64,000 nucleotides of DNA from Bacteroidota bacterium. Its GTDB lineage: Bacteria > Bacteroidota > Bacteroidia > Chitinophagales > LD1. This document shows positions 1 to 8,083 of this stretch, piece by piece. A program made the position numbers and the translations under genes. The notes under the pieces were generated by a model. That model was given only the letters and a program-made list of their open reading frames with translations, had not been told where the DNA came from and ran no database searches. How positions within the stretch are numbered: position 1 is the first letter of the stretch; each line of letters starts with the position of its first letter. The stretch lies in assembly GCA_016715625.1 (NCBI GenBank), contig JADJZU010000013.1:1-64000 (forward strand), given 5' to 3'.

Positions 1-2592
1 CAATGTGGCGGCAACGTAACGCTGGATGCGGGCAATGCGGGTAGCAGCTACCTGTGGAGCACGGGCGCGACAAGTCAAACAATTGCAGCCGCTACCAGCG
101 GCAGCTATTCGGTAACTGTAACAGACGCCAATACCTGCACAGGCACAGCCTCTGCCAACGTGACCATCAATTTGCCACCGAGCACCACTGCCGGCTATGA
201 GCTTTGTCAGGGCGGCAGCGTTCCATCAGGCGAAGGCTTGGCGGCAGCGGGCTGTGGACCGGGTGTAGTAACGGTGACATCGTTTACCGGCACTACTACA
301 TTAGCAGATCCTACGTTTAATCGCGGATTAACCGGCACGACCTACACCGCCTCAGGCGTAGGCACCGCGGTTCACTACCAGACGCACACCTTTACGGTGA
401 GTGTAAGCGGCAACTATACCTTTACGCTATGCACAGGCGGATTTGATTCTTACCTGCACATTTATGCCAACTCGTTTAACCCGGCATCTCCGGCAACCAA
501 CTTCTTAGTAGCGGATGATGACGCAGCGGCTTGCGGCTCCGGCTCAGAAGCTACGGTGGCCTTAACAGCGGGCACTACGTATGTTTTTGTAGCGACCGGC
601 TATGATAACACAGCGGATGTTGGTTCCTATACCGTAACGTTTGCGGGTCCCGGTTCTGTTCAGCAAGGCGCATCGAATACTATTGAGTGGTATGAAGCCT
701 CAAGCGGAGGCAGTTCAATTGGCAGCGGTTCACCGTTTAATCCGGTAGGCAGCACCTTATTGCCGAACACCAACACTCCGGGCACTTACACTTTCTATGC
801 CGCTTGTTCCTCTGCCCCGGACTGCCGCGTAGCGGTGGACTTTGTAGTAAATCCAAGCCCGGTAGTAAACTTAGGCGGCCCTTACACTCAGTGTGGTGGC
901 AGCGTAACGTTGGATGCAGGCAATGCAGGAAGCAGCTATGTATGGAGTGGTTCAGAAACGACCCAGACCGTAACTGCCAGCAGCACCGGCAGCTACTCTG
1001 TAACCGTAACAGATGCCAACACTTGCACCGGCAGCGGTTCAGCAAGTGTGACTATCAACGATAATCCGATAGTGAACTTAGGCGGCCCTTACACTCAGTG
1101 TGGTGGAAGCGTAACATTGGATGCGGGCAATGCAGGCAGCAGCTATGTATGGAGTGGTTCAGAAACGACCCAGACCGTAACAGCGAGCAGCACCGGCAGC
1201 TACTCTGTAACCGTAACAGATGCCAACACTTGCACCGGCAGCGGTTCAGCGAGTGTGACTATCAATGCTAACCCGGTAGTAAACTTAGGCGGCCCTTACA
1301 CTCAGTGTGGTGGCAGCGTGACCTTGGATGCAGGCAATGCAGGCAGCAGCTATGTGTGGAGTGGTTCAGAAACGACCCAGACCGTAACAGCGAGCAGCAC
1401 CGGCAGCTACTCTGTAACCGTAACGGATGCTAATACCTGCAGCGGCAGTGGTTCAGCGAGTGTAACTATCAATGCGAATCCGGTAGTAAACTTAGGCGGC
1501 CCTTACACTCAGTGTGGTGGCAGCGTAACGTTGGATGCAGGCAATGCAGGCAGCAGCTATGTATGGAGTGGTTCAGAAACGACCCAGACCGTAACAGCGA
1601 GCAGCACCGGCAGCTACTCTGTAACCGTAACAGATGCCAACACCTGCACCGGCAGCGGTTCAGCAAGTGTAACTATCAACGATAATCCGGTAGTGAACTT
1701 AGGTGGCCCTTACACTCAGTGTGGTGGCAGCGTGACCTTGGATGCAGGCAATGCAGGCAGCAGCTATGTATGGAGTGGTTCAGAAACTACCCAGACCGTA
1801 ACTGCCAGCAGCACCGGCAGCTACTCTGTAACCGTAACGGATGCCAACACCTGCACCGGCAGCGGTTCAGCGATTGTCACCCTAACCGATAACCCGGTAG
1901 TAAACTTAGGCGGCCCTTACACTCAGTGTGGTGGCAGCGTAACGTTGGATGCAGGCAATGCAGGCAGCAGCTATGTATGGAGTGGTTCAGAAACGACTCA
2001 GACCGTAACAGCGAGCAGCACCGGCAGCTACTCTGTAACCGTAACAGATGCCAACACCTGCACCGGCAGCGGTTCAGCAAGTGTGACGATTAACACAGCA
2101 CCTACAGCTACCCTTTCATTACCGGTTGACACACTTTGCAGTGGTACGGCCTCTATTACTTTGAGTGGTGGTTCTCCTGCGGGCGGTGTTTTCTCCGGAG
2201 CGAATGTGAGTGGCGGTAGTTTCAACCCATCCGCAGCGGGTATCTTTACTATTGCCTACGAGTTTTCCGATAACAACGGATGTAAAGACACAGCTTTCGC
2301 TGATATTGTGGTGGAAGTTTGTGTAGGTATCAATGAACTCACATCCGGCACTATTGAGTTGTATCCTAATCCGACAGTGGATAATGTAACCTTGAAATTG
2401 TTGGGCATAGATGGTGCCATTCAAATTGACCTGTATGATGTGACAGGCAGAATAGTAGAGCAAATTGCAGATTTCAGTAATGCTTCAGGTTATGTGCGCA
2501 CGATTCAGGTTAGCAACTTTGCTTCCGGAACGTATGTAGTAAACGTGAAAACAGAAAATGGAACTGCGAGATACACGCTCCTCGTTAACTAA
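1..2592 (+). CDS. T9SS-sorted secreted repeat protein (5' end outside window)
   Basis: The reading frame is open from base 1, so the gene starts upstream; 863 codons are visible. Codons 1-56 are a diverged copy of the repeat seen later. A beta-sandwich region follows at about 57-220, with a GNYTFTLCTGGFDSYLHIY-type segment resembling bacterial pre-peptidase C-terminal domains, then a short Ig-like segment. Six 69-residue repeats (codons 287-700) each contain LGGPYTQCGGSVTLDAG and end near VTVTDANTC; every unit has two Cys, which may form a disulfide. The last 85 residues (YPNPTVDNV, then GTYVVNV) form a type A T9SS sorting domain. Such proteins are exported across the outer membrane and anchored or released. 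No enzymatic domain is visible in this part. An intrinsic terminator follows 24 bases after the stop. Confidence 0.85.
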   Translation, partial: QCGGNVTLDAGNAGSSYLWSTGATSQTIAAATSGSYSVTVTDANTCTGTASANVTINLPPSTTAGYELCQGGSVPSGEGLAAAGCGPGVVTVTSFTGTTTLADPTFNRGLTGTTYTASGVGTAVHYQTHTFTVSVSGNYTFTLCTGGFDSYLHIYANSFNPASPATNFLVADDDAAACGSGSEATVALTAGTTYVFVATGYDNTADVGSYTVTFAGPGSVQQGASNTIEWYEASSGGSSIGSGSPFNPVGSTLLPNTNTPGTYTFYAACSSAPDCRVAVDFVVNPSPVVNLGGPYTQCGGSVTLDAGNAGSSYVWSGSETTQTVTASSTGSYSVTVTDANTCTGSGSASVTINDNPIVNLGGPYTQCGGSVTLDAGNAGSSYVWSGSETTQTVTASSTGSYSVTVTDANTCTGSGSASVTINANPVVNLGGPYTQCGGSVTLDAGNAGSSYVWSGSETTQTVTASSTGSYSVTVTDANTCSGSGSASVTINANPVVNLGGPYTQCGGSVTLDAGNAGSSYVWSGSETTQTVTASSTGSYSVTVTDANTCTGSGSASVTINDNPVVNLGGPYTQCGGSVTLDAGNAGSSYVWSGSETTQTVTASSTGSYSVTVTDANTCTGSGSAIVTLTDNPVVNLGGPYTQCGGSVTLDAGNAGSSYVWSGSETTQTVTASSTGSYSVTVTDANTCTGSGSASVTINTAPTATLSLPVDTLCSGTASITLSGGSPAGGVFSGANVSGGSFNPSAAGIFTIAYEFSDNNGCKDTAFADIVVEVCVGINELTSGTIELYPNPTVDNVTLKLLGIDGAIQIDLYDVTGRIVEQIADFSNASGYVRTIQVSNFASGTYVVNVKTENGTARYTLLVN
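859..2100 (+). repeat. six tandem 207-bp in-frame repeats
   Basis: Six direct repeats of exactly 207 bp (69 codons) lie inside the T9SS protein gene; the GGCGGC/GGTGGC landmark recurs at 874, 1081, 1288, 1495, 1702 and 1909. The copies differ at only a few, mostly synonymous, positions. The near identity at DNA level implies recent duplication or gene conversion. Confidence 0.95.
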
Positions 2593-2616
2593 TCTGTATC
2601 TTTTTTCAATCAGCAT

Positions 2617-2650
2617 AACTGCCGAACCCCAAAGGTTCGGCAGTTGTGTT
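2617..2650 (+). terminator. intrinsic terminator after the T9SS repeat gene
   Basis: A 12-bp perfect stem (AACTGCCGAACC at 2617-2628 with its complement at 2634-2645) closes a five-base loop CCAAA. A T-rich stretch follows. It lies 25 bases after the stop codon at 2592. Confidence 0.8.
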
Positions 2651-2691
2651 TTATTGTGGACTCTTCGGAAAGAGTAGGTCTGGCTATCACC

Positions 2692-2727
2692 AAAAAAAAG
2701 GATTCAATTGCTTGAATCCTTTTTTTG
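2692..2727 (-). terminator. terminator downstream of the tRNA genes
   Basis: GGATTCAA (2700-2707) pairs with TTGAATCC (2712-2719) around TTGC. The stem is flanked by runs of A and T, so it can act in both directions. On the minus strand it ends the tRNA transcript. Confidence 0.7.
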
Positions 2728-2799
2728 TAGCTCCGTCAGGAATCGAACCTGAATCGAGGGCTTCGGAAACCCTAATACTATCCATTGTACTACGGAGCC
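2728..2799 (-). tRNA. tRNA-Arg (anticodon CCG)
   Basis: On the minus strand a 72-base cloverleaf can be drawn. The acceptor is GGCTCCG paired with CGGAGCT plus discriminator A (first pair G-U). The anticodon stem AGGGT/GCCCT encloses loop TTCCGAA, giving anticodon CCG. The T arm contains GGTTCGATTCC. CCA is not encoded. It reads CGG arginine codons. Confidence 0.9.
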
Positions 2800-2827
2800 A
2801 AAAAAAGCTGCCGGTAGGCAGCTTGTG

Positions 2828-2901
2828 TGGTCCCTGCTGGGCTTGAACCAGCGACCCTCTGATTATGAGTCAGATGCTCTAACCAACTGAGCTAAGGGAC
2901 C
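2828..2901 (-). tRNA. tRNA with CAT anticodon, probably tRNA-Ile2 (lysidine type)
   Basis: This 74-base minus-strand cloverleaf has acceptor GGTCCCT/AGGGACC with discriminator A. Its anticodon loop is CTCATAA (anticodon CAT). The T arm and variable loop (GGTCGCTGGTTCAAGCCCAGC) closely resemble E. coli ileX. The C4-G69 and C5-G68 pairs match determinants for the TilS lysidine synthetase. Elongator tRNA-Met is the alternative. It lies 28 bases upstream of the tRNA-Arg on the same strand, so both are probably co-transcribed. Confidence 0.85.
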
Positions 2902-2957
2902 GTGCCTTTTTACAAAAGCAGGGCGAAAATAAATATTAGCGTCTATTTTTGAAGTTC

Positions 2958-3587
2958 ATGACTCAATTTAAAAACCTAATCTTTGATATTGGCGATGTAA
3001 TCATCGACATTGACTACCACGCAACAATTGCTGCATTTCAGAAGCTGGCCAAGGTGGATTTTAGTGAGATTGTATCGTACTCGCGGCAGCATTACATTTT
3101 TGATGCATTTGAAAAAGGGGAAATCGATGCTGCACAGTTTCGGAATGAACTCCGTCAGTTTTTAAAACCGGAAGTATCGGATGAGGCCATCGATGATGCC
3201 TGGAACTCTATTCTGATTCATTATCCTCCATCGAAAATAGACTTACTTCGGCAGCTGAAAACGCGCTACCGTACCTTTGCTTTGAGCAATATCAATGAGA
3301 TACATATTCGGAGTCTGGATATTGCGGCACAACAGTTGTTTGGCGAATCTGCCTTCAGCCATTTTTTTCACCGAGCCTTTTATTCCAGTGAAATGGGATG
3401 CCGAAAGCCCGAAGCGGAAATTTATACCAAGGTATTGCGGGAAGAAGCCTTGAATCCTGATGAAACATTTTTTGTAGATGATAAAATGGAAAACATACTG
3501 GCCGCTCGGGCGTTAGGGATTCATGCATATCAATTGAAGCAACGCAATCAATTGAGCGAATTGTTGCACCAACAGGGTATACTATGA
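2958..3587 (+). CDS. HAD-superfamily hydrolase (YihX-like sugar-phosphate phosphatase)
   Basis: This 209-residue protein has the HAD motifs in order. Motif I is NLIFDIGDVIIDID near the N-terminus, motif II is ALSNIN mid-protein, the motif III lysine is in GCRKPEAEIY, and motif IV is FFVDDKMENI. The spacing and a helical cap after motif I match the subfamily of E. coli YihX, a glucose-1-phosphate phosphatase; the actual substrate here is unknown. The ATG at 2958 is preferred over an in-frame TTG nine bases earlier. The stop overlaps the next start by four bases (ATGA), so the two genes are translationally coupled. Confidence 0.85.
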   Translation: MTQFKNLIFDIGDVIIDIDYHATIAAFQKLAKVDFSEIVSYSRQHYIFDAFEKGEIDAAQFRNELRQFLKPEVSDEAIDDAWNSILIHYPPSKIDLLRQLKTRYRTFALSNINEIHIRSLDIAAQQLFGESAFSHFFHRAFYSSEMGCRKPEAEIYTKVLREEALNPDETFFVDDKMENILAARALGIHAYQLKQRNQLSELLHQQGIL

Positions 3588-4534
3588 AGCATTTTCTTTT
3601 TTGGGTTTGTATTTGCTGGAGTAGTTGTAGCGCAAAAGCCGGCACCGGCTGGGTGTACCTGGCGGATTCTACCCGATTATTCTTTGCCATCAACAACGAG
3701 CTATACGCTCCCGACCAAAGCACCCTATTGTATTTCAGCAAGGGGAATATTTTTTTCAAGGGCACTACAGACGATAAGCAGAATATCTATTTGCTTACCT
3801 CATCTATGAATCCAGCCAGTGCTTCGCTTCAGACTTTTTATCTGGGCGACAACAAAGAGGATGTTTTCAGCTTTCAGGAGAATCAGTTCTATTACGGCAA
3901 AAACGAAACGTCCGATTTTATGGAGCGCAACAAGTTGGTGCATTTCCGAAAATCAGGTAAATGGACCGCTGCTTACTCTTCCTTATCCGATTCGCTTTTG
4001 GCCTATTATTTAACCGATTCGCTACCTCCATCTATAGCCATTATCGTTGCTTATACGCTCATTAAAAAGTATGGATTGCCAGGTTCTTTGAATAAGTTGC
4101 AGACTCTACCAGCTGTAAATACAGAACAGCAGTTTAGCACCATCAAACCCATCTGGGGAAATGTGATTGATAACGAATGGATATGGGATGGTGAAATTTT
4201 GCGACTTCGCTGGAGCAACGACCCCCGATTTTTCTGGACTTTTGATGGGCAATACATCAAACCCTACTACCTCCAGAACATTAATCTGCAATACGAATGG
4301 GATGGTGAGTTGTTTAAGCCTATTTGGCGAAATAGTCGTGCCGAAGAATGGATTTATGACGGGCGGCTATTGAAGCCGGTGTATGATACCGATTGGGCCA
4401 ATCAATATGTACTGGAGAATAATGTGCTGAAGCCTTGGAGCAATGTGCACTCCGAGCGCGAATGGAGGGTGGATGGAACTATTCCAACTCCGTTACTGAT
4501 TCTGGTCGTAAGTGGAATAGCCGGAGCGCGATAG
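3584..4534 (+). CDS. secreted WDG-repeat protein of unknown function
   Basis: I do not recognise the family. The 316-residue protein begins with a probable signal peptide (MKHFLFWVCICWSSCSAKAG). Its middle has no motif I can name. The last ~120 residues hold about six aromatic repeats of 18-22 residues built on W-x-[WFY]-D-G-x-[LI]-x-[KR]-P-x-[WY]: EWIWDGEILRLRW, FDGQYIKPYY, YEWDGELFKPIW, EWIYDGRLLKPVY, ENNVLKPW and EWRVDG. Such short W/Y-rich units suggest a closed all-beta fold built of hairpins. The start overlaps the HAD gene stop (ATGA), which suggests a shared function that cannot be deduced. Confidence 0.7.
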   Translation: MKHFLFWVCICWSSCSAKAGTGWVYLADSTRLFFAINNELYAPDQSTLLYFSKGNIFFKGTTDDKQNIYLLTSSMNPASASLQTFYLGDNKEDVFSFQENQFYYGKNETSDFMERNKLVHFRKSGKWTAAYSSLSDSLLAYYLTDSLPPSIAIIVAYTLIKKYGLPGSLNKLQTLPAVNTEQQFSTIKPIWGNVIDNEWIWDGEILRLRWSNDPRFFWTFDGQYIKPYYLQNINLQYEWDGELFKPIWRNSRAEEWIYDGRLLKPVYDTDWANQYVLENNVLKPWSNVHSEREWRVDGTIPTPLLILVVSGIAGAR

Positions 4535-4594
4535 GGGCGGGGCTATGCGCTTAATTCTATCGTGCTATTTTCGTTAGCAATAAAAAAATATGAT

Positions 4595-4876
4595 ATGAAG
4601 AGAATCCTCCTGATGGCCGTTGTAGCATTACTCTTGTTCGCCTGCAATAACAACACAGATAAATCTGATGCCGCCAACCCGGCACCTGCTCAAGCGCCTG
4701 TTATCTTAAAGGCATCGCTGGCTAGTACCAAATGCTTGCCTTGTGGCGATATGGAACTGGAGGAGGGTGCTATCGCTGATACGATGACCGTGGATGGAAA
4801 GACCTATGGATTTTGTTCCGCAGAATGTAAGCAGGCATTTGCTGCCAACCCTGCTCAGTTTTTGACTCAACCCTAA
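4595..4876 (+). CDS. YHS-domain lipoprotein
   Basis: The 93-residue product starts with a lipoprotein signal (MKRILLMAVVALLLFAC) with the lipobox Cys at residue 17, so it should be membrane-anchored. The C-terminal half is a YHS/TRASH-type metal-binding domain: KCLPCGD, then DGKTYGFCSAECKQAF and a final ANPAQF. Related domains bind transition metals such as copper in efflux and sensing proteins; the metal here is unknown. The ATG at 4595 is chosen because it begins the signal peptide, although the frame is open 33 bases further upstream. A TATTTTCG box at 4566-4573 could be the -7 promoter element. fabH starts nine bases after the stop. Confidence 0.8.
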   Translation: MKRILLMAVVALLLFACNNNTDKSDAANPAPAQAPVILKASLASTKCLPCGDMELEEGAIADTMTVDGKTYGFCSAECKQAFAANPAQFLTQP

Positions 4877-4885
4877 AAACCAACC

Positions 4886-5884
4886 ATGCCTAATAGCAAA
4901 ATTACCGGTGTGGGCATGTATGTGCCCGAGCAGGTGGTGACCAACGCGGACCTCTCCAAGTTGATGGATACCACCGATGAGTGGATTATAGAACGCACGG
5001 GAATCAAAGAGCGCAGATTTTTTAAAGAAGGCGTGGATACGGTGTCTTGCATGGCTACCAAGGCCGCTAAAATAGCGCTGGAACGAGCTGGTAAAACCGC
5101 ACCGGATATTGACCTGATTGTTTTTGCGACCCTTAGTGCCGACTACAACTTCCCCGGCTCCGGAGCTTTGCTACAGCGCAAACTTCCCTTTCGGCAGATT
5201 CCCGCGTTTGATGTTCGGGCACAGTGCAGCGGCTTTATTTATGCGCTCAGCGTAGCCGACCAGTTTATTAAAACGGGCATGTATAAAAATGCATTGGTGG
5301 TGGGAAGCGAAGTACAATCCAATGTGTTTGAGTTAAGTGACCGGGGTAGAAATATGTCGGTCATTTTTGGAGATGGTGCCTGTGCTGTGGTGTTGGAAGC
5401 CACCGATGAGCCGAACAAAGGAATACTGACAACGAAACTGCACACCGATGGGCACTTTGCCGAGGAATTATACCTGGAGCATCCCGGTAGCAGGCGTAAG
5501 CAGCGCTTTTCGCCTGATATGATTGAGAAAGGAGAATTGCTTCCTTACATGAATGGGAAACTGGTTTTCATGAATGCATTAAAGTATTTCCCGGAGGTAA
5601 TACGGGAGGGACTGGATGCCTGTAACCTAAAGGAAACAGATATTGATTTGTTGATTCCGCACCAGGCTAACGCCCGCATTACTGCTGCCATTCAAAAAGA
5701 AATGAATCTGCCTGACGAAAAAGTAATTTCTAATATCCACAAATACGGAAACACGACCGCTGCCTCTATTCCTATTGGCTTGTGCGAAGCTTGGGAGCAA
5801 GGCAGAGTTAAAGATGGAGATCTCATTGTGATGGCAGCCTTCGGTTCCGGGTTTATGTGGGGCAGTGCCGTTATTCGCTGGTAA
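4886..5884 (+). CDS. fabH: beta-ketoacyl-ACP synthase III
   Basis: This 332-residue condensing enzyme of the FabH family joins acetyl- or branched acyl-CoA with malonyl-ACP, starting fatty-acid elongation in the cytoplasm. The catalytic triad is visible: Cys114 in RAQCSGF, His259 in IPHQANARI and Asn289 in KYGNTTAASIP. The C-terminal FGSGFMWGSAVIRW is typical. The length matches the family. It follows the YHS lipoprotein by nine bases and may be co-transcribed, although no functional link is obvious. The next gene converges with a three-base gap. Confidence 0.92.
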   Translation: MPNSKITGVGMYVPEQVVTNADLSKLMDTTDEWIIERTGIKERRFFKEGVDTVSCMATKAAKIALERAGKTAPDIDLIVFATLSADYNFPGSGALLQRKLPFRQIPAFDVRAQCSGFIYALSVADQFIKTGMYKNALVVGSEVQSNVFELSDRGRNMSVIFGDGACAVVLEATDEPNKGILTTKLHTDGHFAEELYLEHPGSRRKQRFSPDMIEKGELLPYMNGKLVFMNALKYFPEVIREGLDACNLKETDIDLLIPHQANARITAAIQKEMNLPDEKVISNIHKYGNTTAASIPIGLCEAWEQGRVKDGDLIVMAAFGSGFMWGSAVIRW

Positions 5885-5887
5885 AGC

Positions 5888-6394
5888 TTACTCCGTTTTT
5901 TTGAAAGAGCGAATCATTTGCCCGTAGTGAAAGCCTTGGTGCATAGCGTGAAGGGTTTGCACAATTCGCTTTGATTTGGTGGCATCTGTTTTAGCACTAT
6001 CCACCCATTTGCTGAAATACTTTTGTTCGGAGCCCGATAGTTTTTTGAAGTTGGCTTGTGCCAATGCATCGTCTTCGAGGCAAGCTACGAGGTCGGCATT
6101 CATTTCAAAAGCACTGTCATCTGCGGCTAAACGCAATTGCACTTCGTGCCCTTTCGATTTACCAATTGCTTTTCGAATGGTTTGATTAAGTGGCAATATA
6201 TAGTCTCCTTCGCCAATGGGAATCAGCGCTGTTTGCCGAACGGCAAACTGATCGATGGTGCCTTTTACGCGAAAAGATTTTTTAAAGCCCGGTTTCAGTT
6301 TTTGTGCTTCCTGTGCAGGGATGGTAACAAAGGTCCATCCCGTCTTTTCGCCTTGTTCGGCAAACTTTTCTATGCGTGCCTTTAATGAAATCAT
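5888..6394 (-). CDS. YdeI/OmpD-associated family protein with DUF1905 domain
   Basis: The 168-residue product combines an N-terminal DUF1905 beta-barrel domain (about residues 5-95, with GWTFVTIPAQEAQ and FRVKGTIDQ) and a C-terminal helical YdeI/OmpD-associated domain (about 100-165, with LSGSEQKYFSKWVDSAKT and KRIVQTLHAM). The domain pairing is common in Bacteroidota. Members have been linked to bacteriocin resistance, but the biochemical role is not established. There is no signal peptide, so it should be cytoplasmic. It lies immediately downstream of the thioredoxin-like gene on the same strand. Confidence 0.8.
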   Translation of the reverse strand: MISLKARIEKFAEQGEKTGWTFVTIPAQEAQKLKPGFKKSFRVKGTIDQFAVRQTALIPIGEGDYILPLNQTIRKAIGKSKGHEVQLRLAADDSAFEMNADLVACLEDDALAQANFKKLSGSEQKYFSKWVDSAKTDATKSKRIVQTLHAMHQGFHYGQMIRSFKKTE

Positions 6395-6883
6395 TTACTT
6401 ACTTTTCAGCACATTCAGTAAATCCACTTCCCAGCTAATCTGTGGTTTTTCGGTGGCCACCACTTTCCATTGACTGTCTTCCGGTTTTTTTACCAGCAGT
6501 AGGGGCACCTTGCTAACCTGGTAGGTGGCTATGACTTCTTCCGGGGCATCTTTCGTCTTGTTTACTGCAAATATCTGTAGGTTTTTTCTTACCACGCCCA
6601 ATGCATCCATCAGTTTTATGAGCCGAGGAAACTCGTAATGGCTGTCTTCGCACCAGGTGCCCATTACAATTACAAATTGCATTTTTTCGACCATCGATCT
6701 CATTTCATCCACCACCACTTCTTGCAGCGCATATTGGTTATACTCAGGCAAAAACCATTCGCGATAGTTTTTATCGTTGTAAAAAATCGAAGTGTTCACT
6801 TTCCCCAATGCCTCTTTTTTCTCCTTTTGAGCCATACATACTGAAAAAAGGAAGGTAAAGGCGACCAGCGTAGCTAAGCGCAT
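6395..6883 (-). CDS. exported thioredoxin-fold protein with WCEDS motif
   Basis: The product has 162 residues. MRLATLVAFTFLFSVCMAQ is a signal peptide, so the protein is exported. The thioredoxin fold is marked by FVIVMGTWCEDSHYEFPRL and a cis-proline region SKVPLLLV. The usual CxxC is replaced by a single Cys followed by EDS, so classical dithiol exchange is unlikely. Peroxide- or sulfenate-type chemistry or a structural role are possible. The ATG at 6883 overlaps the upstream stop as TAATG, which suggests translational coupling; an in-frame GTG nine bases earlier would add three residues. Confidence 0.78.
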   Translation of the reverse strand: MRLATLVAFTFLFSVCMAQKEKKEALGKVNTSIFYNDKNYREWFLPEYNQYALQEVVVDEMRSMVEKMQFVIVMGTWCEDSHYEFPRLIKLMDALGVVRKNLQIFAVNKTKDAPEEVIATYQVSKVPLLLVKKPEDSQWKVVATEKPQISWEVDLLNVLKSK

Positions 6884-7242
6884 TATTTCCACTTGTTTTG
6901 AACTCCGATAATCTGATGTGCCTCTTCTACTTTTTTATCTATTTGTCCGGTCAGTATGTGCCAAAACATTACAAAGTCGGAGCCCAGACTATAGAGCGGA
7001 TATTTGAAAGTAGCCGGTCTGTTTTTTTCTAAAACAAAATGGCCAAACCATGCAAATCCATAACCACACAATGGCATAGCCGCAAAATACCAAGCCTGCC
7101 CGGTGAGGAGTAATGCCACAAAACATCCAATGACCAGCGAAGTGCCGAAAAAATGAAAGTAGCGATTGATGGGGCGTGCGTGTTCGGTGAGATAATAAGG
7201 ATAAAAGCTCCAAAACGTTTTGTAAAGTCTTTCTTCGCTCAT
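6883..7242 (-). CDS. Mpo1/DUF962 family membrane protein
   Basis: This 119-residue integral membrane protein belongs to the DUF962/Mpo1-like family. Conserved His-containing stretches are visible: LTEHARPINRYFHFFGTS near residue 20-35 and GFAWFGHFVLEKNRPATF around 63-80, then YPLYSLGSDFVMF. In yeast, Mpo1 is an iron(II)-dependent dioxygenase that shortens 2-hydroxy fatty acids by alpha-oxidation; the His ligands are present here, but the bacterial substrate is inferred only. Its stop overlaps the start of the thioredoxin-like gene by one base. Confidence 0.85.
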   Translation of the reverse strand: MSEERLYKTFWSFYPYYLTEHARPINRYFHFFGTSLVIGCFVALLLTGQAWYFAAMPLCGYGFAWFGHFVLEKNRPATFKYPLYSLGSDFVMFWHILTGQIDKKVEEAHQIIGVQNKWK

Positions 7243-7359
7243 AAGTCTATTTTATGGTGTGAACATAAAAATTGTAACGAGCCGGAACTTCGATTTTTTG
7301 CAATGAACTACTTTTTAAATTCCCGCAAAACGGTGTAATTCGCCCCAAAATACCAAGCC

Positions 7360-7851
7360 ATGGCCCCTGTAAATAAAACTACCGACCTCAGCGACCAATT
7401 TCCGGCTCAAGTGCAAGTTGCTTTGCCCATTGGCCTCCGCCATTTTGGACGCAAAAAAAACTTTAGCGGAAAAATGGTTACGCTTAAATGTTTTGAGGAT
7501 AACAGTTTTGTCCGCAAGTTGTTGGAAACCGATGGTGCCGGCCAAGTGCTGGTCGTGGATGGAGGCGGTAGCAAAAGATGTGCACTGTTGGGCGATTTGT
7601 TGGCTGCATTGGCCATCAAAAATAACTGGAGTGGTGTGGTGGTGTATGGCTGTATTCGCGATAGTGCGGCCATAGCTGACATGGAATTAGGGGTAATGGC
7701 CCTGGATACCATTCCGCTAAAAAGCAATAAACGAAACGAAGGGCAAGAAAATATTGCGCTCTCGTTTGCCGGAATCACTTTTACTACGGGTCAATATCTA
7801 TATGCTGATGAAGATGGCATATTGGTGTCGGAAAATGCACTGAGTCTTTAA
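7360..7851 (+). CDS. RraA-like protein (regulator of RNase activity or HMG/CHA aldolase family)
   Basis: The 163-residue product fits the compact RraA family. VVDGGGSKRCALLGDLLAAL forms the substrate loop, VVVYGCIRDSAAI carries the conserved Arg-Asp pair and YADEDGILVS ends the fold. Some family members inhibit RNase E by binding its C-terminal scaffold. Others are metal-dependent 4-hydroxy-4-methyl-2-oxoglutarate/oxaloacetate aldolases. The sequence retains the residues needed for either, so the function remains open. It lies alone on the plus strand between the Mpo1-like gene and the ribosomal protein cluster. Confidence 0.85.
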   Translation: MAPVNKTTDLSDQFPAQVQVALPIGLRHFGRKKNFSGKMVTLKCFEDNSFVRKLLETDGAGQVLVVDGGGSKRCALLGDLLAALAIKNNWSGVVVYGCIRDSAAIADMELGVMALDTIPLKSNKRNEGQENIALSFAGITFTTGQYLYADEDGILVSENALSL

Positions 7852-8000
7852 AACCTATGTCAGCTTCCTGAAAATGCGAAAGTGTCATACGAGAACACAG
7901 AATAAGATGTTCTAAGGGGTTCAGCCTGGCATTTTGAACCCCAAACAGGCCTCAGTGCCTGTATATTTAAGCCGCAGACAGTATTTTTTTGTGCTCGGCA

Positions 8001-8031
8001 TTTGCAACTCTGCTTTCAAAAACTATTTTTG
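8001..8031 (+). promoter_or_regulatory. Bacteroidota-type promoter for the rplD operon
   Basis: TTTG at 8001-8004 and TATTTTTG at 8024-8031 are separated by exactly 19 bases. This matches the Bacteroidota -33/-7 consensus TTTG-N19-21-TAnnTTTG. Transcription would begin near 8035, about 50 bases before rplD. Confidence 0.7.
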
Positions 8032-8033
8032 CG

Positions 8034-8069
8034 TCCCCTTTTGAAAAAGTATCAACATCTCAAAGGGGA
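8034..8069 (+). promoter_or_regulatory. possible 5'-terminal hairpin in the rplD operon leader
   Basis: TCCCCTTTTGA (8034-8044) can pair with TCAAAGGGGA (8060-8069) with one bulged base. It begins at the predicted transcription start, so the mRNA would open with a stem-loop. No U-run follows. It could be a ribosomal-protein autoregulatory site, which is inference. Confidence 0.4.
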
Positions 8070-8083
8070 TAAAAATTGTTTTT

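Noticed and set aside
859..2100. Direct repeats as a CRISPR array
   Set aside because: Repeats are 207 bp, contiguous, in frame and translated as a 69-residue unit; there are no spacers.
737..2463. Cys-rich open frames on the minus strand across the repeats
   Set aside because: They recur with the 207-bp period and are antisense shadows of the repeat-coding frame; no start signals or known domains.
2646..2846. 66-codon open frame
   Set aside because: It overlaps the tRNA genes and terminator on the other strand and has no coding signature.
8034..8069. Stem-loop before rplD as a terminator
   Set aside because: No U-run follows the stem, and it lies downstream of a consensus promoter; a leader structure fits better.
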